Source: an uncultured Ferrovum sp.
GTDB taxonomy: Bacteria > Pseudomonadota > Gammaproteobacteria > Burkholderiales > Ferrovaceae
DNA: 33,603 nt
NCBI GenBank assembly: GCA_903863375.1
Contig: CAIPBT010000027.1
Span: 1-33,603 of the forward strand
Direction: 5' to 3'
Made by a program: the position numbers and the translations under genes. Positions 1 to 6,678 of this stretch are shown piece after piece. Below the pieces are notes generated by a model, which was given only the letters and a program-made list of their open reading frames with translations, was not told where the DNA came from and searched no databases. Positions within the stretch are counted from its first letter, which is position 1; every line of letters begins with the position of its first letter.

Positions 1-201
1 CACCTCATCGGCGTGTAATATCCGCAGGCGGTCGTGACCTGGCCCGCCATGGCGCGCCAGTTCCGCCTGCAGCAGCGACTCCCGACCGACCAGTACAACC
101 GCCGCGTCGGGCTGCGCGCGCAGGAATGCCAGACTCGCCGTTACCGTGACCGGTACGCCATGGTCACCTCCCATGGCATCCACGGCAACCGTGATGGTCA
201 C
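1..201 (-). CDS. plsX: Phosphate acyltransferase PlsX (N-terminal part only)
   Basis: This is the first 67 codons; the rest lies beyond the left edge of the window. PlsX makes acyl-phosphate from acyl-ACP and phosphate, the first step of the PlsX/PlsY route to phosphatidic acid at the inner membrane. The N-terminus carries the family signature VAVDAMGGDHG, followed by a Rossmann-like strand (AAVVLVG). I chose a GTG start at 201 because no in-frame ATG lies between it and rpmF, and the translated N-terminus (VTITVAVDAMGG) matches the usual family start. It lies 38 nt downstream of rpmF in the same direction, the standard yceD-rpmF-plsX order that couples ribosome protein and phospholipid synthesis. 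Identification is firm; the exact start is less so, since the Shine-Dalgarno sequence is weak. Confidence 0.95.
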   Translation of the reverse strand, partial: MTITVAVDAMGGDHGVPVTVTASLAFLRAQPDAAVVLVGRESLLQAELARHGGPGHDRLRILHADEV

Positions 202-239
202 GACAGCAGGGCCTTCGGCGATGCCGTCACCGCAGGGAC

Positions 240-419
240 TTATTCGCCCTTGGTGCGAATGACCTTGCGACCACGGTAGTAGCCGCTCGGGCTGATGTGG
301 TGACGCAGGTGCGTCTCACCCGTGGTCGGCTCGGTCGCCAGCGGCTGGGCGGTCAGGAAATCGTGCGAGCGATGCATGCCACGCTTGGAAGGGGACTTCT
401 TGTTCTGTTGAACTGCCAT
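240..419 (-). CDS. rpmF: 50S ribosomal protein L32
   Basis: A 59-residue protein beginning [20 protein letters not shown], the highly conserved L32 N-terminus, and ending in a basic tail [10 protein letters not shown]32 is a small protein of the large ribosomal subunit. Its length is typical. Only the N-terminal conserved motif is seen; the four zinc-binding cysteines of some L32 proteins are absent, as in many proteobacteria. A good ribosome binding site (GGAG) lies 8 nt before the ATG. The gene sits between yceD and plsX in the standard order and is probably co-transcribed with both. Confidence 0.97.
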   Translation of the reverse strand: MAVQQNKKSPSKRGMHRSHDFLTAQPLATEPTTGETHLRHHISPSGYYRGRKVIRTKGE

Positions 420-528
420 GTCAAAACTCCAGAAAAAAACAACGGGATGGCCGGAACCACCCCTTCACGGTACAGGCCTGCAACGCTGTCTTCAGCACTG
501 CACCTGCTTCAAGTGCCCGCAGCAATCC

Positions 529-1032
529 TCACGGCTTGCGCAGTTTATCCAATCCTGCGAACGGCGACGCACGCGCCGGCACCACCTTGTCTGCCCGCCC
601 TTCCGGACCATGGCAAGCCGCAGTTTCGTGTCGCGGCATCATGGGCAGGCTAAGCAGCAGTTCCTCTTCCACCAGGCGCATGACCGATACCGGATTGGCT
701 GCGACGATGAAATCGACGTCTTCCTCTTCTTCCTCAAGCTCTGGCAACAGGGCCTCGGTTTCCACTACCCCGACCTGCCAACCGTGCGCCACATCATGTG
801 GCATGGGCAGCAGACAACGCTGGCACTGCAACACCAGGGTACCTTCCAGCGCCAGCCTGACCCTTGGACGGCCGTGCAGGTCCCGCAACACGGATGCCTG
901 CCACGCCAACGAGCCGACCGCATCCAGCAACCGGTCCTGCAGCGCCGCCAAGGCGGCAACCGAGATTTCGCCCCGACAGACGTCGCCGGTGCGCATCAAG
1001 GTATCGAGATCCAGGGTGGCGGATGAAGACAT
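529..1032 (-). CDS. yceD: YceD family protein (DUF177), large-subunit rRNA accumulation factor
   Basis: A 167-residue protein of the DUF177/YceD family, reported in E. coli to be needed for normal 23S rRNA accumulation. The family motif LQCQRCLLPM is present at roughly residues 68-77, with the CxxC pair expected for the family. It is followed by an acidic run of glutamates (about residues 95-101), also typical. It lies upstream of rpmF in the same direction with a 109-nt gap; this pairing is conserved widely in bacteria. The ATG at 1032 has GGAGGG just upstream. A near-consensus promoter abuts that site (listed separately). Confidence 0.93.
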   Translation of the reverse strand: MSSSATLDLDTLMRTGDVCRGEISVAALAALQDRLLDAVGSLAWQASVLRDLHGRPRVRLALEGTLVLQCQRCLLPMPHDVAHGWQVGVVETEALLPELEEEEEDVDFIVAANPVSVMRLVEEELLLSLPMMPRHETAACHGPEGRADKVVPARASPFAGLDKLRKP

Positions 1033-1041
1033 AAGCCCTCC

Positions 1042-1070
1042 AATTTAACGTGAATTGGTTGCCTTGTCAA
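1042..1070 (-). promoter_or_regulatory. Sigma70-type promoter for yceD-rpmF-plsX
   Basis: On the minus strand a perfect TTGACA (1065-1070) is followed after exactly 17 nt by TAAATT (1042-1047, four of six matches to TATAAT). The -10 box directly abuts the Shine-Dalgarno sequence of yceD. Transcription would therefore be expected to start only a few bases before the ATG at 1032, which makes the use of this promoter for yceD itself uncertain. Confidence 0.55.
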
Positions 1071-1240
1071 AATTCCCATGCAGATTCAATGCTTTTTGCC
1101 GCCTGCAAGGTGCCGATCGCCGTCGCCGGTTAACGGTGCCGCTTGCCAATTGCCGGTAAACAAGGGTGCTGGGGTGATGCTCCGACCCTGCCGACAGGAA
1201 CGGCGCCCCACCACCGCCGCAGACTGGTATCCTGCGGCGC

Positions 1241-1822
1241 ATGTTACCCGATCTGGTTCTTGCCTCGAGTTCACCCTACCGTGCGGCATTGCTGCAACGA
1301 TTGGGGGTGCCATTTCTGACCGACCGTCCGGACGTTGATGAAACGCTGCTGACCGGTGAATCGCCGGCCGATGCGCCGCTCAGGCTGGCGGAAGCCAAGG
1401 CACGGCGGGTGGTGGAGCGTCACCCAAATGCTCTCGTCATCGGAAGCGATCAGCTGGCAAGCCTCGACGGACAGCCGCTCGCCAAACCGGAAACCCTGGC
1501 GCGGGCACGCATCCAGCTGGCGGCCATGAGCGGTGCCGAGGTCATCTTTCACACGGCACTGGTGCTGCTGGACGGACGCACGGGCCAGCTGCAGTCCACC
1601 GTGGTGCCGTGTCATGTTGGCTACCGTCCGCTGACCGCCGACCGGATCGAGCGCTATCTGGCGCGTGAACCCGCCCTGGATTGCGCCGGCTCGACCAAGA
1701 TCGAAGCCCTTGGCATCAGCCTGACGCGATTTGTGCGCTGCGACGATCCGACCGCCCTGATCGGGCTGCCCTTGATCACGCTGGTGGATTTCCTGACCAA
1801 TGCTGGCGTGGTGATTCCATGA
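1241..1822 (+). CDS. yceF: Maf-family nucleotide pyrophosphatase, YceF type (m7GTP)
   Basis: A 193-residue protein of the Maf/HAM1 fold, which hydrolyses non-canonical or modified NTPs to NMP and pyrophosphate as house-cleaning. The N-terminal nucleotide-binding loop LASSSPYRAALL (about residues 7-18), the DVDETLL segment, GSDQ at about residues 68-71 and the late CAGSTKIEALG segment all follow the YceF subgroup, which prefers 7-methyl-GTP. The GLPL segment near the C-terminus is the usual family end. It diverges from yceD and shares a 208-nt intergenic region with it. Its stop overlaps the start of the next gene (ATGA), so the two are probably translationally coupled. Confidence 0.93.
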   Translation: MLPDLVLASSSPYRAALLQRLGVPFLTDRPDVDETLLTGESPADAPLRLAEAKARRVVERHPNALVIGSDQLASLDGQPLAKPETLARARIQLAAMSGAEVIFHTALVLLDGRTGQLQSTVVPCHVGYRPLTADRIERYLAREPALDCAGSTKIEALGISLTRFVRCDDPTALIGLPLITLVDFLTNAGVVIP

Positions 1823-2748
1823 ATGACCTGGACCCCCGCCCAGTGCCGCCTGGCACCTTGCACCTGCTGCCTGTACCAATCGCCGAACCGACAGGCGCCT
1901 CTGTGTTGCCGGCAAGCACCTGCCTGGCCGCCCAATCCCTCGACTGTTTTCTGGTCGAAAACGCCCGCAGCGCCCGCCGGGCCCTGAAACTGCTCGGGCA
2001 TCCTGGCCCATTGCAGGCGCTCGAGATCCACGAGATTCCGGTCTTGCCGAAAGGGGGGGCGGCGCCTGCGGTCTTGCCGGCATGGCAACGGCCAACCAGC
2101 GGCCCGGACAGCACCAGCAAAGGCGGCGCACCGCTGCAAGAGCCCCCCCCGGTCGCCGGCGACGACGCGCAAACCCTGCTGCTGGCTCCGCTGCTGCAGC
2201 CTCTGTTGGCCGGGCGCTCGATTGGCGTGCTCTCGGAAGCAGGGTGTCCCGGCATTGCCGACCCCGGTGCCCGGCTGGCAGCCTGGGCGCAGGCGCACGG
2301 CATTCCGGTGCGCGCGCATGTGGGACCGTCCAGCATCCTGCTGGCCTTGATGGGCTCGGGCCTGGATGGTCAGCGCTTCAGCTTTCACGGCTATCTGCCT
2401 GTCGACGGCGTCGAACGGGCGCGAACCGTTCGTCAGCTGGAACAGGTCTCAGCGCGCGATGCGGCGAGCCAGCTTTTCATCGAGACCCCCTACCGCAACC
2501 AGGCGCTCTTCTCCTGTCTGCTCGAGAGCCTGCAGGACGATACGCGACTGTGCATTGCCACCGACCTGACCGGGGCACAGGAGAGTTTGCAGACCCGGCG
2601 TATCGCCGACTGGCGAGCCTGGCAGGCCGACCTGCCCAAACTGCCCACGGTGTTTGTGTTGCAGGCAGCCGCGCCTAAGGCACCACCACCAGCGCCACCG
2701 GCCCCGCGCCGACGCGGCAATCCCTCCGCCCGCCATCCCCATCGTTGA
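1819..2748 (+). CDS. RsmI-like SAM-dependent methyltransferase (tetrapyrrole methylase fold)
   Basis: A 309-residue protein related to RsmI (COG0313), which 2'-O-methylates 16S rRNA C1402. Aligned by eye, it has the GTLHLLPVPIAEP start (RsmI has GTLYVVATPIGNL), FLVENARSARR, SEAGCPGIADPG with the following GPSSILLALMGSGL, FHGYLP, and FIETPYRN. The P-loop-like N-terminus is altered from canonical RsmI. A low-complexity insertion follows residue 80, and the Pro/Arg-rich C-terminal tail differs too. It therefore looks like the divergent RsmI paralogue that betaproteobacteria carry next to maf rather than RsmI itself. The start ATG overlaps the maf stop (ATGA). Its true substrate is unknown to me. 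It converges with sppA. Confidence 0.8.
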   Translation: MNDLDPRPVPPGTLHLLPVPIAEPTGASVLPASTCLAAQSLDCFLVENARSARRALKLLGHPGPLQALEIHEIPVLPKGGAAPAVLPAWQRPTSGPDSTSKGGAPLQEPPPVAGDDAQTLLLAPLLQPLLAGRSIGVLSEAGCPGIADPGARLAAWAQAHGIPVRAHVGPSSILLALMGSGLDGQRFSFHGYLPVDGVERARTVRQLEQVSARDAASQLFIETPYRNQALFSCLLESLQDDTRLCIATDLTGAQESLQTRRIADWRAWQADLPKLPTVFVLQAAAPKAPPPAPPAPRRRGNPSARHPHR

Positions 2749-2830
2749 ACCTGACGGCGGACTGCGGACAGGCGGCGAAATCCGCTGGCAGCTCGGCTGA
2801 GCCGGCGGCAACTGGCTACCCGACAGCGGC

Positions 2831-2860
2831 GCCGGTGGCTGGCGGAAACCAGTCACCGGC
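2831..2860. terminator. Hairpin in the gap between convergent genes
   Basis: A 12-bp stem (2831-2842 with 2849-2860, one G-T wobble) closes a 6-nt loop, CGGAAA. It sits between the 3' ends of the RsmI-like gene and sppA. There is no T-run on either side, so it would be a barrier or mRNA-end stabiliser rather than a classical intrinsic terminator. Confidence 0.4.
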
Positions 2861-2902
2861 CAGGAGGTTTCGGGGGCCGGGGGAAACCAGCGCCGGCCAG
2901 TG

Positions 2903-2920
2903 GGTCGGCCAAGGCCGACC
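2903..2920. repeat. Perfect 18-nt inverted repeat
   Basis: GGTCGGCC and GGCCGACC flank two adenines, just before the sppA stop codon. It may act with the hairpin at 2831-2860 to end or protect the two convergent transcripts. No protein-binding role can be read from the sequence. Confidence 0.4.
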
Positions 2921-2927
2921 AGGTGCC

Positions 2928-3944
2928 TCAGCGCAGGCCAGGAGAGCTGGTACGGGTCGCCCAACTGCCCGCTGCTTCGGTGGCTCCGGCGCCAATTTTC
3001 TTGGCGAGTCGCTCGGCGATATTTTCCTTGGTGTTGTAATCCACCAGTTCCGGTGCCTTCAATACATCGCGCGCCACATAATCCGTGCTGCCCATGGCAT
3101 CCGCCAGCCCCAGCCGAACCCCTTCCTCGCCACTCCAGATGAATCCAGAAAACATCTCTGGGGTTTCGTGCAGGCGGCTGCCCCGGCCTTTGCGCACCAC
3201 TGCGATGAATTGCTGGTGAACCTGATCGAGCATCGCCTGCGCCTGCGCCACATGACGGGGATTGACCGGCGAAAAGGGATCGAGAAACGCCTTGTTCTCG
3301 CCGGCATGCAATGCCCGCCGCTCGATGCCGAGCTTGTCCATCAGGCCGGTGAAGCCGAAGCCGTCCATGATCACCCCTACCGAGCCGATCAGGCTTGCCT
3401 TGTCGACATAGATTCGGTCGGCTGCCACGGCGACGTAATAGCCGCCTGACGCGCAGATGTCCGTGACCACCGCATACAGCGGAATTTTTGGATAAAGCTG
3501 GCGCAGTCGCACGATCTCGTCGTTGATGTAGCCGGCCTGCACCGGGCTACCACCCGGGCTGTTGATGCGCAGCACCACGCCCACGGTGTCCTTGTCTTTG
3601 AAAGCCTGCCGCAGGGCCGGGATCACCTTGTCGGCCGAGGCTGCACCATCCGAATCGATCACGCCATGCAGGTCGACCACCGCTGTGTGTGGTCCGGCCT
3701 GGATGCTGTCACCGCTGCCAAACCAGCCACTCACTGCGAACAGGGTCAGGAACAGATAGAGAAAGAACAAGCCCTTGAAGAAATTGTTCCACTTGCGGCT
3801 GCGCCGCTGCTCGTCCAGCGTGGCAAGTACCAGTTTTTGCAGGGTGTCGCGTTCCCAGGTACCCGGTGCGGGTGCACCGTCGGCTACGTTACCGTAACCG
3901 GGATTGCCGGAGATCGGGCTGGAAGAAGGATCGGGAGGATTCAA
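2928..3944 (-). CDS. sppA: Signal peptide peptidase SppA-type S49 serine protease
   Basis: A 338-residue inner-membrane protease of the S49 family, which digests leftover signal peptides. One membrane anchor lies at residues 57-75 after a disordered Pro/Ser/Gly N-terminus. The catalytic serine is S166 in DICASGGYY and the general-base lysine is K182 in DKASLIGSVGV; both are intact. RINSPGGSP (126-134) is the usual oxyanion region. The length fits the short, single-domain form. The start is TTG at 3944: an in-frame stop lies five codons upstream and no ATG or GTG precedes the membrane segment. It is the last gene of the rluC-HAD-Rieske-sppA operon, 103 nt after the Rieske gene. Confidence 0.93.
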   Translation of the reverse strand: MNPPDPSSSPISGNPGYGNVADGAPAPGTWERDTLQKLVLATLDEQRRSRKWNNFFKGLFFLYLFLTLFAVSGWFGSGDSIQAGPHTAVVDLHGVIDSDGAASADKVIPALRQAFKDKDTVGVVLRINSPGGSPVQAGYINDEIVRLRQLYPKIPLYAVVTDICASGGYYVAVAADRIYVDKASLIGSVGVIMDGFGFTGLMDKLGIERRALHAGENKAFLDPFSPVNPRHVAQAQAMLDQVHQQFIAVVRKGRGSRLHETPEMFSGFIWSGEEGVRLGLADAMGSTDYVARDVLKAPELVDYNTKENIAERLAKKIGAGATEAAGSWATRTSSPGLR

Positions 3945-4047
3945 GCAGGGAACCTGTCAGCAAGGGACGACGGCGAAATGCGCCGTGCCAAGCGCAGTAT
4001 AAACCGATTGCCTGCTGGCGATCGGGCTGACCGGTACCCTGCTGAGG

Positions 4048-4419
4048 CTATACGATAGGCGGCACCAACACCACCGGCAACAGCCGCTGTCCCCGGCAGG
4101 GACCAGCGACACACAGGCCGGTGTCTGGCTCAAACAGTGCCCCGTGCGTGGCACAGACCAGATGGCGCCTCTCGTCGTCAAAGAATTCCCCTGGTGCCCA
4201 ATCCAGCTCGGTGCCGCGATGGGGGCATCGGTTGATCCAGCCATGCACCGCCCCGCCATAGCGGACTGCAAACGCCGGGACCCTTGTTGCGCCAACCGGC
4301 ACCGGAGCGGATTGCGCGGCGGCACCCGACACCAGCGAGAACCGCAGTCCAAGGCCACCCTCCTCCAGCTGCGCGAGGCTTGCGGCATCCGGCAACCCGT
4401 CCTCTCGCCCGCCAGTCAT
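4048..4419 (-). CDS. Small Rieske [2Fe-2S] protein
   Basis: A 123-residue soluble protein made essentially of one Rieske domain. The cluster ligands are visible as CPHRGTEL (about residues 65-72) and CATHGALFEP (about 89-98), i.e. Cys-x-His and Cys-x-x-His. It has no signal peptide or membrane segment, so it is cytoplasmic and of the bacterial ferredoxin type rather than a bc1 subunit. Its ATG overlaps the stop of the HAD phosphatase gene (ATGA). This Rieske gene is found in the rluC-HAD-sppA neighbourhood of many betaproteobacteria; its redox partner is unknown to me. Confidence 0.9.
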   Translation of the reverse strand: MTGGREDGLPDAASLAQLEEGGLGLRFSLVSGAAAQSAPVPVGATRVPAFAVRYGGAVHGWINRCPHRGTELDWAPGEFFDDERRHLVCATHGALFEPDTGLCVAGPCRGQRLLPVVLVPPIV

Positions 4420-5183
4420 GCCGCACCACGGGGCGTCAGGTTGGCAGTCGCTCCCGGGGTTGCCGCCGATTTAGGGGTTGCCGCCGGTCCAGGCGTTGCC
4501 GCTGATCCAGGCGTTGCCGCCGCCAGCTGACCGGCGGCGAGCAACCAGTCACGCAGCGCAGCACAGGTATCGACCACGGCCAGCGCTCTGCTGCTGGCCA
4601 GGACATCCACCGGGTGCGCGCCATAACTGACGGCAACAGCATCCACGCCGGCCTGCTCCGCCATATTCAAGTCGTGCACGGTATCGCCGATCATCAGGGT
4701 GCGACGGCGGTCGGCTCCCGTACGTTCGATCACATTGAAGAGCATCGCAGGATTTGGCTTGGCAAAGGATTCATCCGCGCAGCAGCTGGCGTCGAAATAC
4801 GGGCGCAAACCGGACTGATCGAGGGCGCGCTCCAGGCCCTGTCGCGTCTTGCCGGTGGCAACCGCCAACCAGTTTCTGCTCGCGGCCAGTTCCGCCACCA
4901 GCTGCGCCATGCCTGGGAAAAGCGGCAGGGCATCATCCGCAGCAAGGAAATGCGTGCGATAGGCAGCACTCAGGCGCGGATATTCCGATGCCGGCAGATC
5001 CGGCAGGATTTGCTGCAGCGCTGGCACCAGGCCCATGCCGATGATCCAGTTGGCATCGTGTAGGGAGGGGCACGCAAGGCCCAGATCCATGCAGGCAAGC
5101 TGGAACGAGCGGGCGATGTGGCCGGTCGAGTCCATGACCGTACCGTCCCAGTCGAAGACAATCAGGTCGTAGCGTCGGTCCAT
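4416..5183 (-). CDS. HAD-IA phosphatase (Gph-like) with a repetitive C-terminal tail
   Basis: A 255-residue haloacid dehalogenase-type hydrolase. Motif I is FDWDGTVMDS (residues 9-18) with the nucleophile and acid aspartates of DxDGT. Motif III lysine is in AKPNPAML, and motif IV is LMIGDTVHDLNMA. These are the signatures of phosphoglycolate-phosphatase-like enzymes, but the substrate is not certain. The last 35 or so residues are a hexapeptide repeat of the type ATPGSA, encoded by an 18-bp tandem repeat, and lie outside the fold. The ATG overlaps the end of rluC by 22 nt and the stop overlaps the Rieske start, so translation is coupled. Confidence 0.9.
   Translation of the reverse strand: MDRRYDLIVFDWDGTVMDSTGHIARSFQLACMDLGLACPSLHDANWIIGMGLVPALQQILPDLPASEYPRLSAAYRTHFLAADDALPLFPGMAQLVAELAASRNWLAVATGKTRQGLERALDQSGLRPYFDASCCADESFAKPNPAMLFNVIERTGADRRRTLMIGDTVHDLNMAEQAGVDAVAVSYGAHPVDVLASSRALAVVDTCAALRDWLLAAGQLAAATPGSAATPGPAATPKSAATPGATANLTPRGAA
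4458..4529 (-). repeat. 18-bp tandem repeat in the HAD phosphatase tail
   Basis: About four copies of an 18-bp unit (4458-4475, 4476-4493, 4494-4511 and a diverged fourth) encode the ATP-G/K-S/P-A hexapeptides at the protein's C-terminus. The unit length keeps the reading frame, so copy number could vary without breaking the gene. Confidence 0.8.
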
Positions 5184-6133
5184 GGCGTCAGGGTCGTCAA
5201 AAATGTTTCGAGTTCAACGGGCAGGGGGCAGTCGAGTTCCAGGGCCGCCCCGGTGTGCGGATGCGTGATGGTGAGGCATGCCGCATGCAGGAACATGCGC
5301 TTCAGTCCATCTCGCAGCAGCAGCCGGTTCCAGGCAAAGTCACCATACTTGTCATCCCCGGCGATCGGATGGCCAATCGAGGCCAGATGCACCCGTATCT
5401 GATGGGTCCGCCCGGTCAGCAGGTGGGCTTCCATCAGCGTGGCCTCGGTGTAGCGCTCGCGGCGATGGAAGATGGTTTCTGCTTCCTGGCCCCCAGCATC
5501 CACCACCACCCGGCGATCGCCGTCGGCAGTGGTGAATTTGTGCAGCGACAACGCCACCCGGCGCTTGATGTCGCGTACCCGACCCTGCGCAAGGGCGAGA
5601 TAGCGTTTGTCCGTGTGCCCTTCGCGCAGCTGGTCATGCAGGTGGGTCAGCGCTGAGCGCTTTTTGGCGATCAGCAGCAGGCCGGACGTTTCACGATCCA
5701 GCCGGTGCACCAGTTCGAGAAAGCGCGCCTGGGGCCGCTCGGCCCGCAGCCGTTCGATTACCCCGGAGCTGACACCGCTGCCACCATGCACGGCAACGCC
5801 GGCCGGTTTGTCGATGGCGATCAGGAAGTCGTCCTCGAATACCACCCGATTGCCCAGCCCTGTGGTGGCTGGTGCCATTGGTGCGGCCTGGGCGGTACGA
5901 ACGGGTGGTATACGCACGCGATCCCCCTCCAGCAGGCGATAGGTGGCGTCAATCCGCCGACTGTTCACGCGCACCTCGCCACTGCGCAGGATGCGATAGA
6001 CATGCGATTTCGGCACGCCCTTCAGCACCCGCAACAGGTAGTTGTCGATGCGCTGACCGGCGCTACCATCATCAATCTCGGTCCAGCGCACCGCTTGATG
6101 ATCCTCGGCATCACCTTTGCTTAAGTCTTTCAT
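5162..6133 (-). CDS. rluC: 23S rRNA pseudouridine synthase RluC
   Basis: A 323-residue RluA-family enzyme that converts 23S rRNA uridines to pseudouridine. An S4 RNA-binding domain covers about residues 24-85 (QRIDNYL, RILRSGEVRVN), followed by the catalytic domain. The catalytic aspartate is in HRLDRETSGLLL, and the family segments GRTHQIRVHLA and FLHAACL are present. The reading frame continues upstream to 6409, but residues there resemble no RluC. ATG 6133 (MKDLSKG) gives the usual length and a normal N-terminus. It is the first gene of the leftward operon and is divergent from rne; rluC next to rne is the classical arrangement. Confidence 0.93.
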   Translation of the reverse strand: MKDLSKGDAEDHQAVRWTEIDDGSAGQRIDNYLLRVLKGVPKSHVYRILRSGEVRVNSRRIDATYRLLEGDRVRIPPVRTAQAAPMAPATTGLGNRVVFEDDFLIAIDKPAGVAVHGGSGVSSGVIERLRAERPQARFLELVHRLDRETSGLLLIAKKRSALTHLHDQLREGHTDKRYLALAQGRVRDIKRRVALSLHKFTTADGDRRVVVDAGGQEAETIFHRRERYTEATLMEAHLLTGRTHQIRVHLASIGHPIAGDDKYGDFAWNRLLLRDGLKRMFLHAACLTITHPHTGAALELDCPLPVELETFLTTLTPWTDATT

Positions 6134-6678
6134 CTGCTTTACACTCTGGGGTATGTGGAGGCAAAGGTGGCAGCGCTGAACGTCGCGTTGCCAGTCATGG
6201 GAGATCAGAGCGGCAGCGCAGTTCGGCTGGCCCAGTACCCCAGTAAACCTCCAACAGGCTGCGGGGCGTGAAGATGACGCAACACGCCGTCGACATTCCC
6301 AAATCCTCCCCGTGTGGCTCACCTTCCGGGTTGCAGATCCGGTCTGTCGGCATGAGAACAAGACGAATCTGGCTGCACAAGCCAGCGGCTTGCTGTCAGG
6401 CAGTAACACCCCGCCCGCCGTCTACGGTTATCTCGCTCACCGCAAAAGCAGCGATGGTAGTAGAAATGCGCGCCTCAAGCACTCCGAACTTTTTGCGCGT
6501 CGCCCGAACATTTCGGGCGACGCGTCTTTCTCGGTCATGAATTCCGGCCCACGCCTCGATCTCGTCCGCCCTCTGGCAGACCTTCACCTGGTGGCCCTGC
6601 AGCAATCCAGCTCGCAGGCCCCGCTGGCGCTCGACCCGGCATTCCCATCCCCGCTCACCGGCGCGCGGGAGAAAACGC
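6134..6678 (+). promoter_or_regulatory. Long rluC-rne intergenic region with the rne leader
   Basis: These 545 nt contain no convincing gene. They must hold the promoters of rluC (left) and rne (right). In E. coli a long rne 5' leader mediates autoregulation by RNase E. Length and position here are similar, and a 13-bp hairpin at 6496-6524 is the clearest structure. I could not fix a promoter with confidence. A GGGAG Shine-Dalgarno sequence precedes the rne ATG. Confidence 0.6.
6496..6524 (+). promoter_or_regulatory. Strong hairpin in the rne leader
   Basis: Positions 6496-6508 pair perfectly with 6512-6524 (13 bp, loop CAT). Before it comes TTTTTG and after it TCTTTCTC, so it could be read as a weak terminator/attenuator or as the RNase E-sensing structure of an autoregulated leader. 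It is 154 nt upstream of the rne start codon. Confidence 0.6.

Noticed and set aside
6134-6409. 92-residue N-terminal extension of RluC
   Set aside because: The extension has no resemblance to RluC, would lie in the rne leader, and ATG 6133 gives the usual RluC length.
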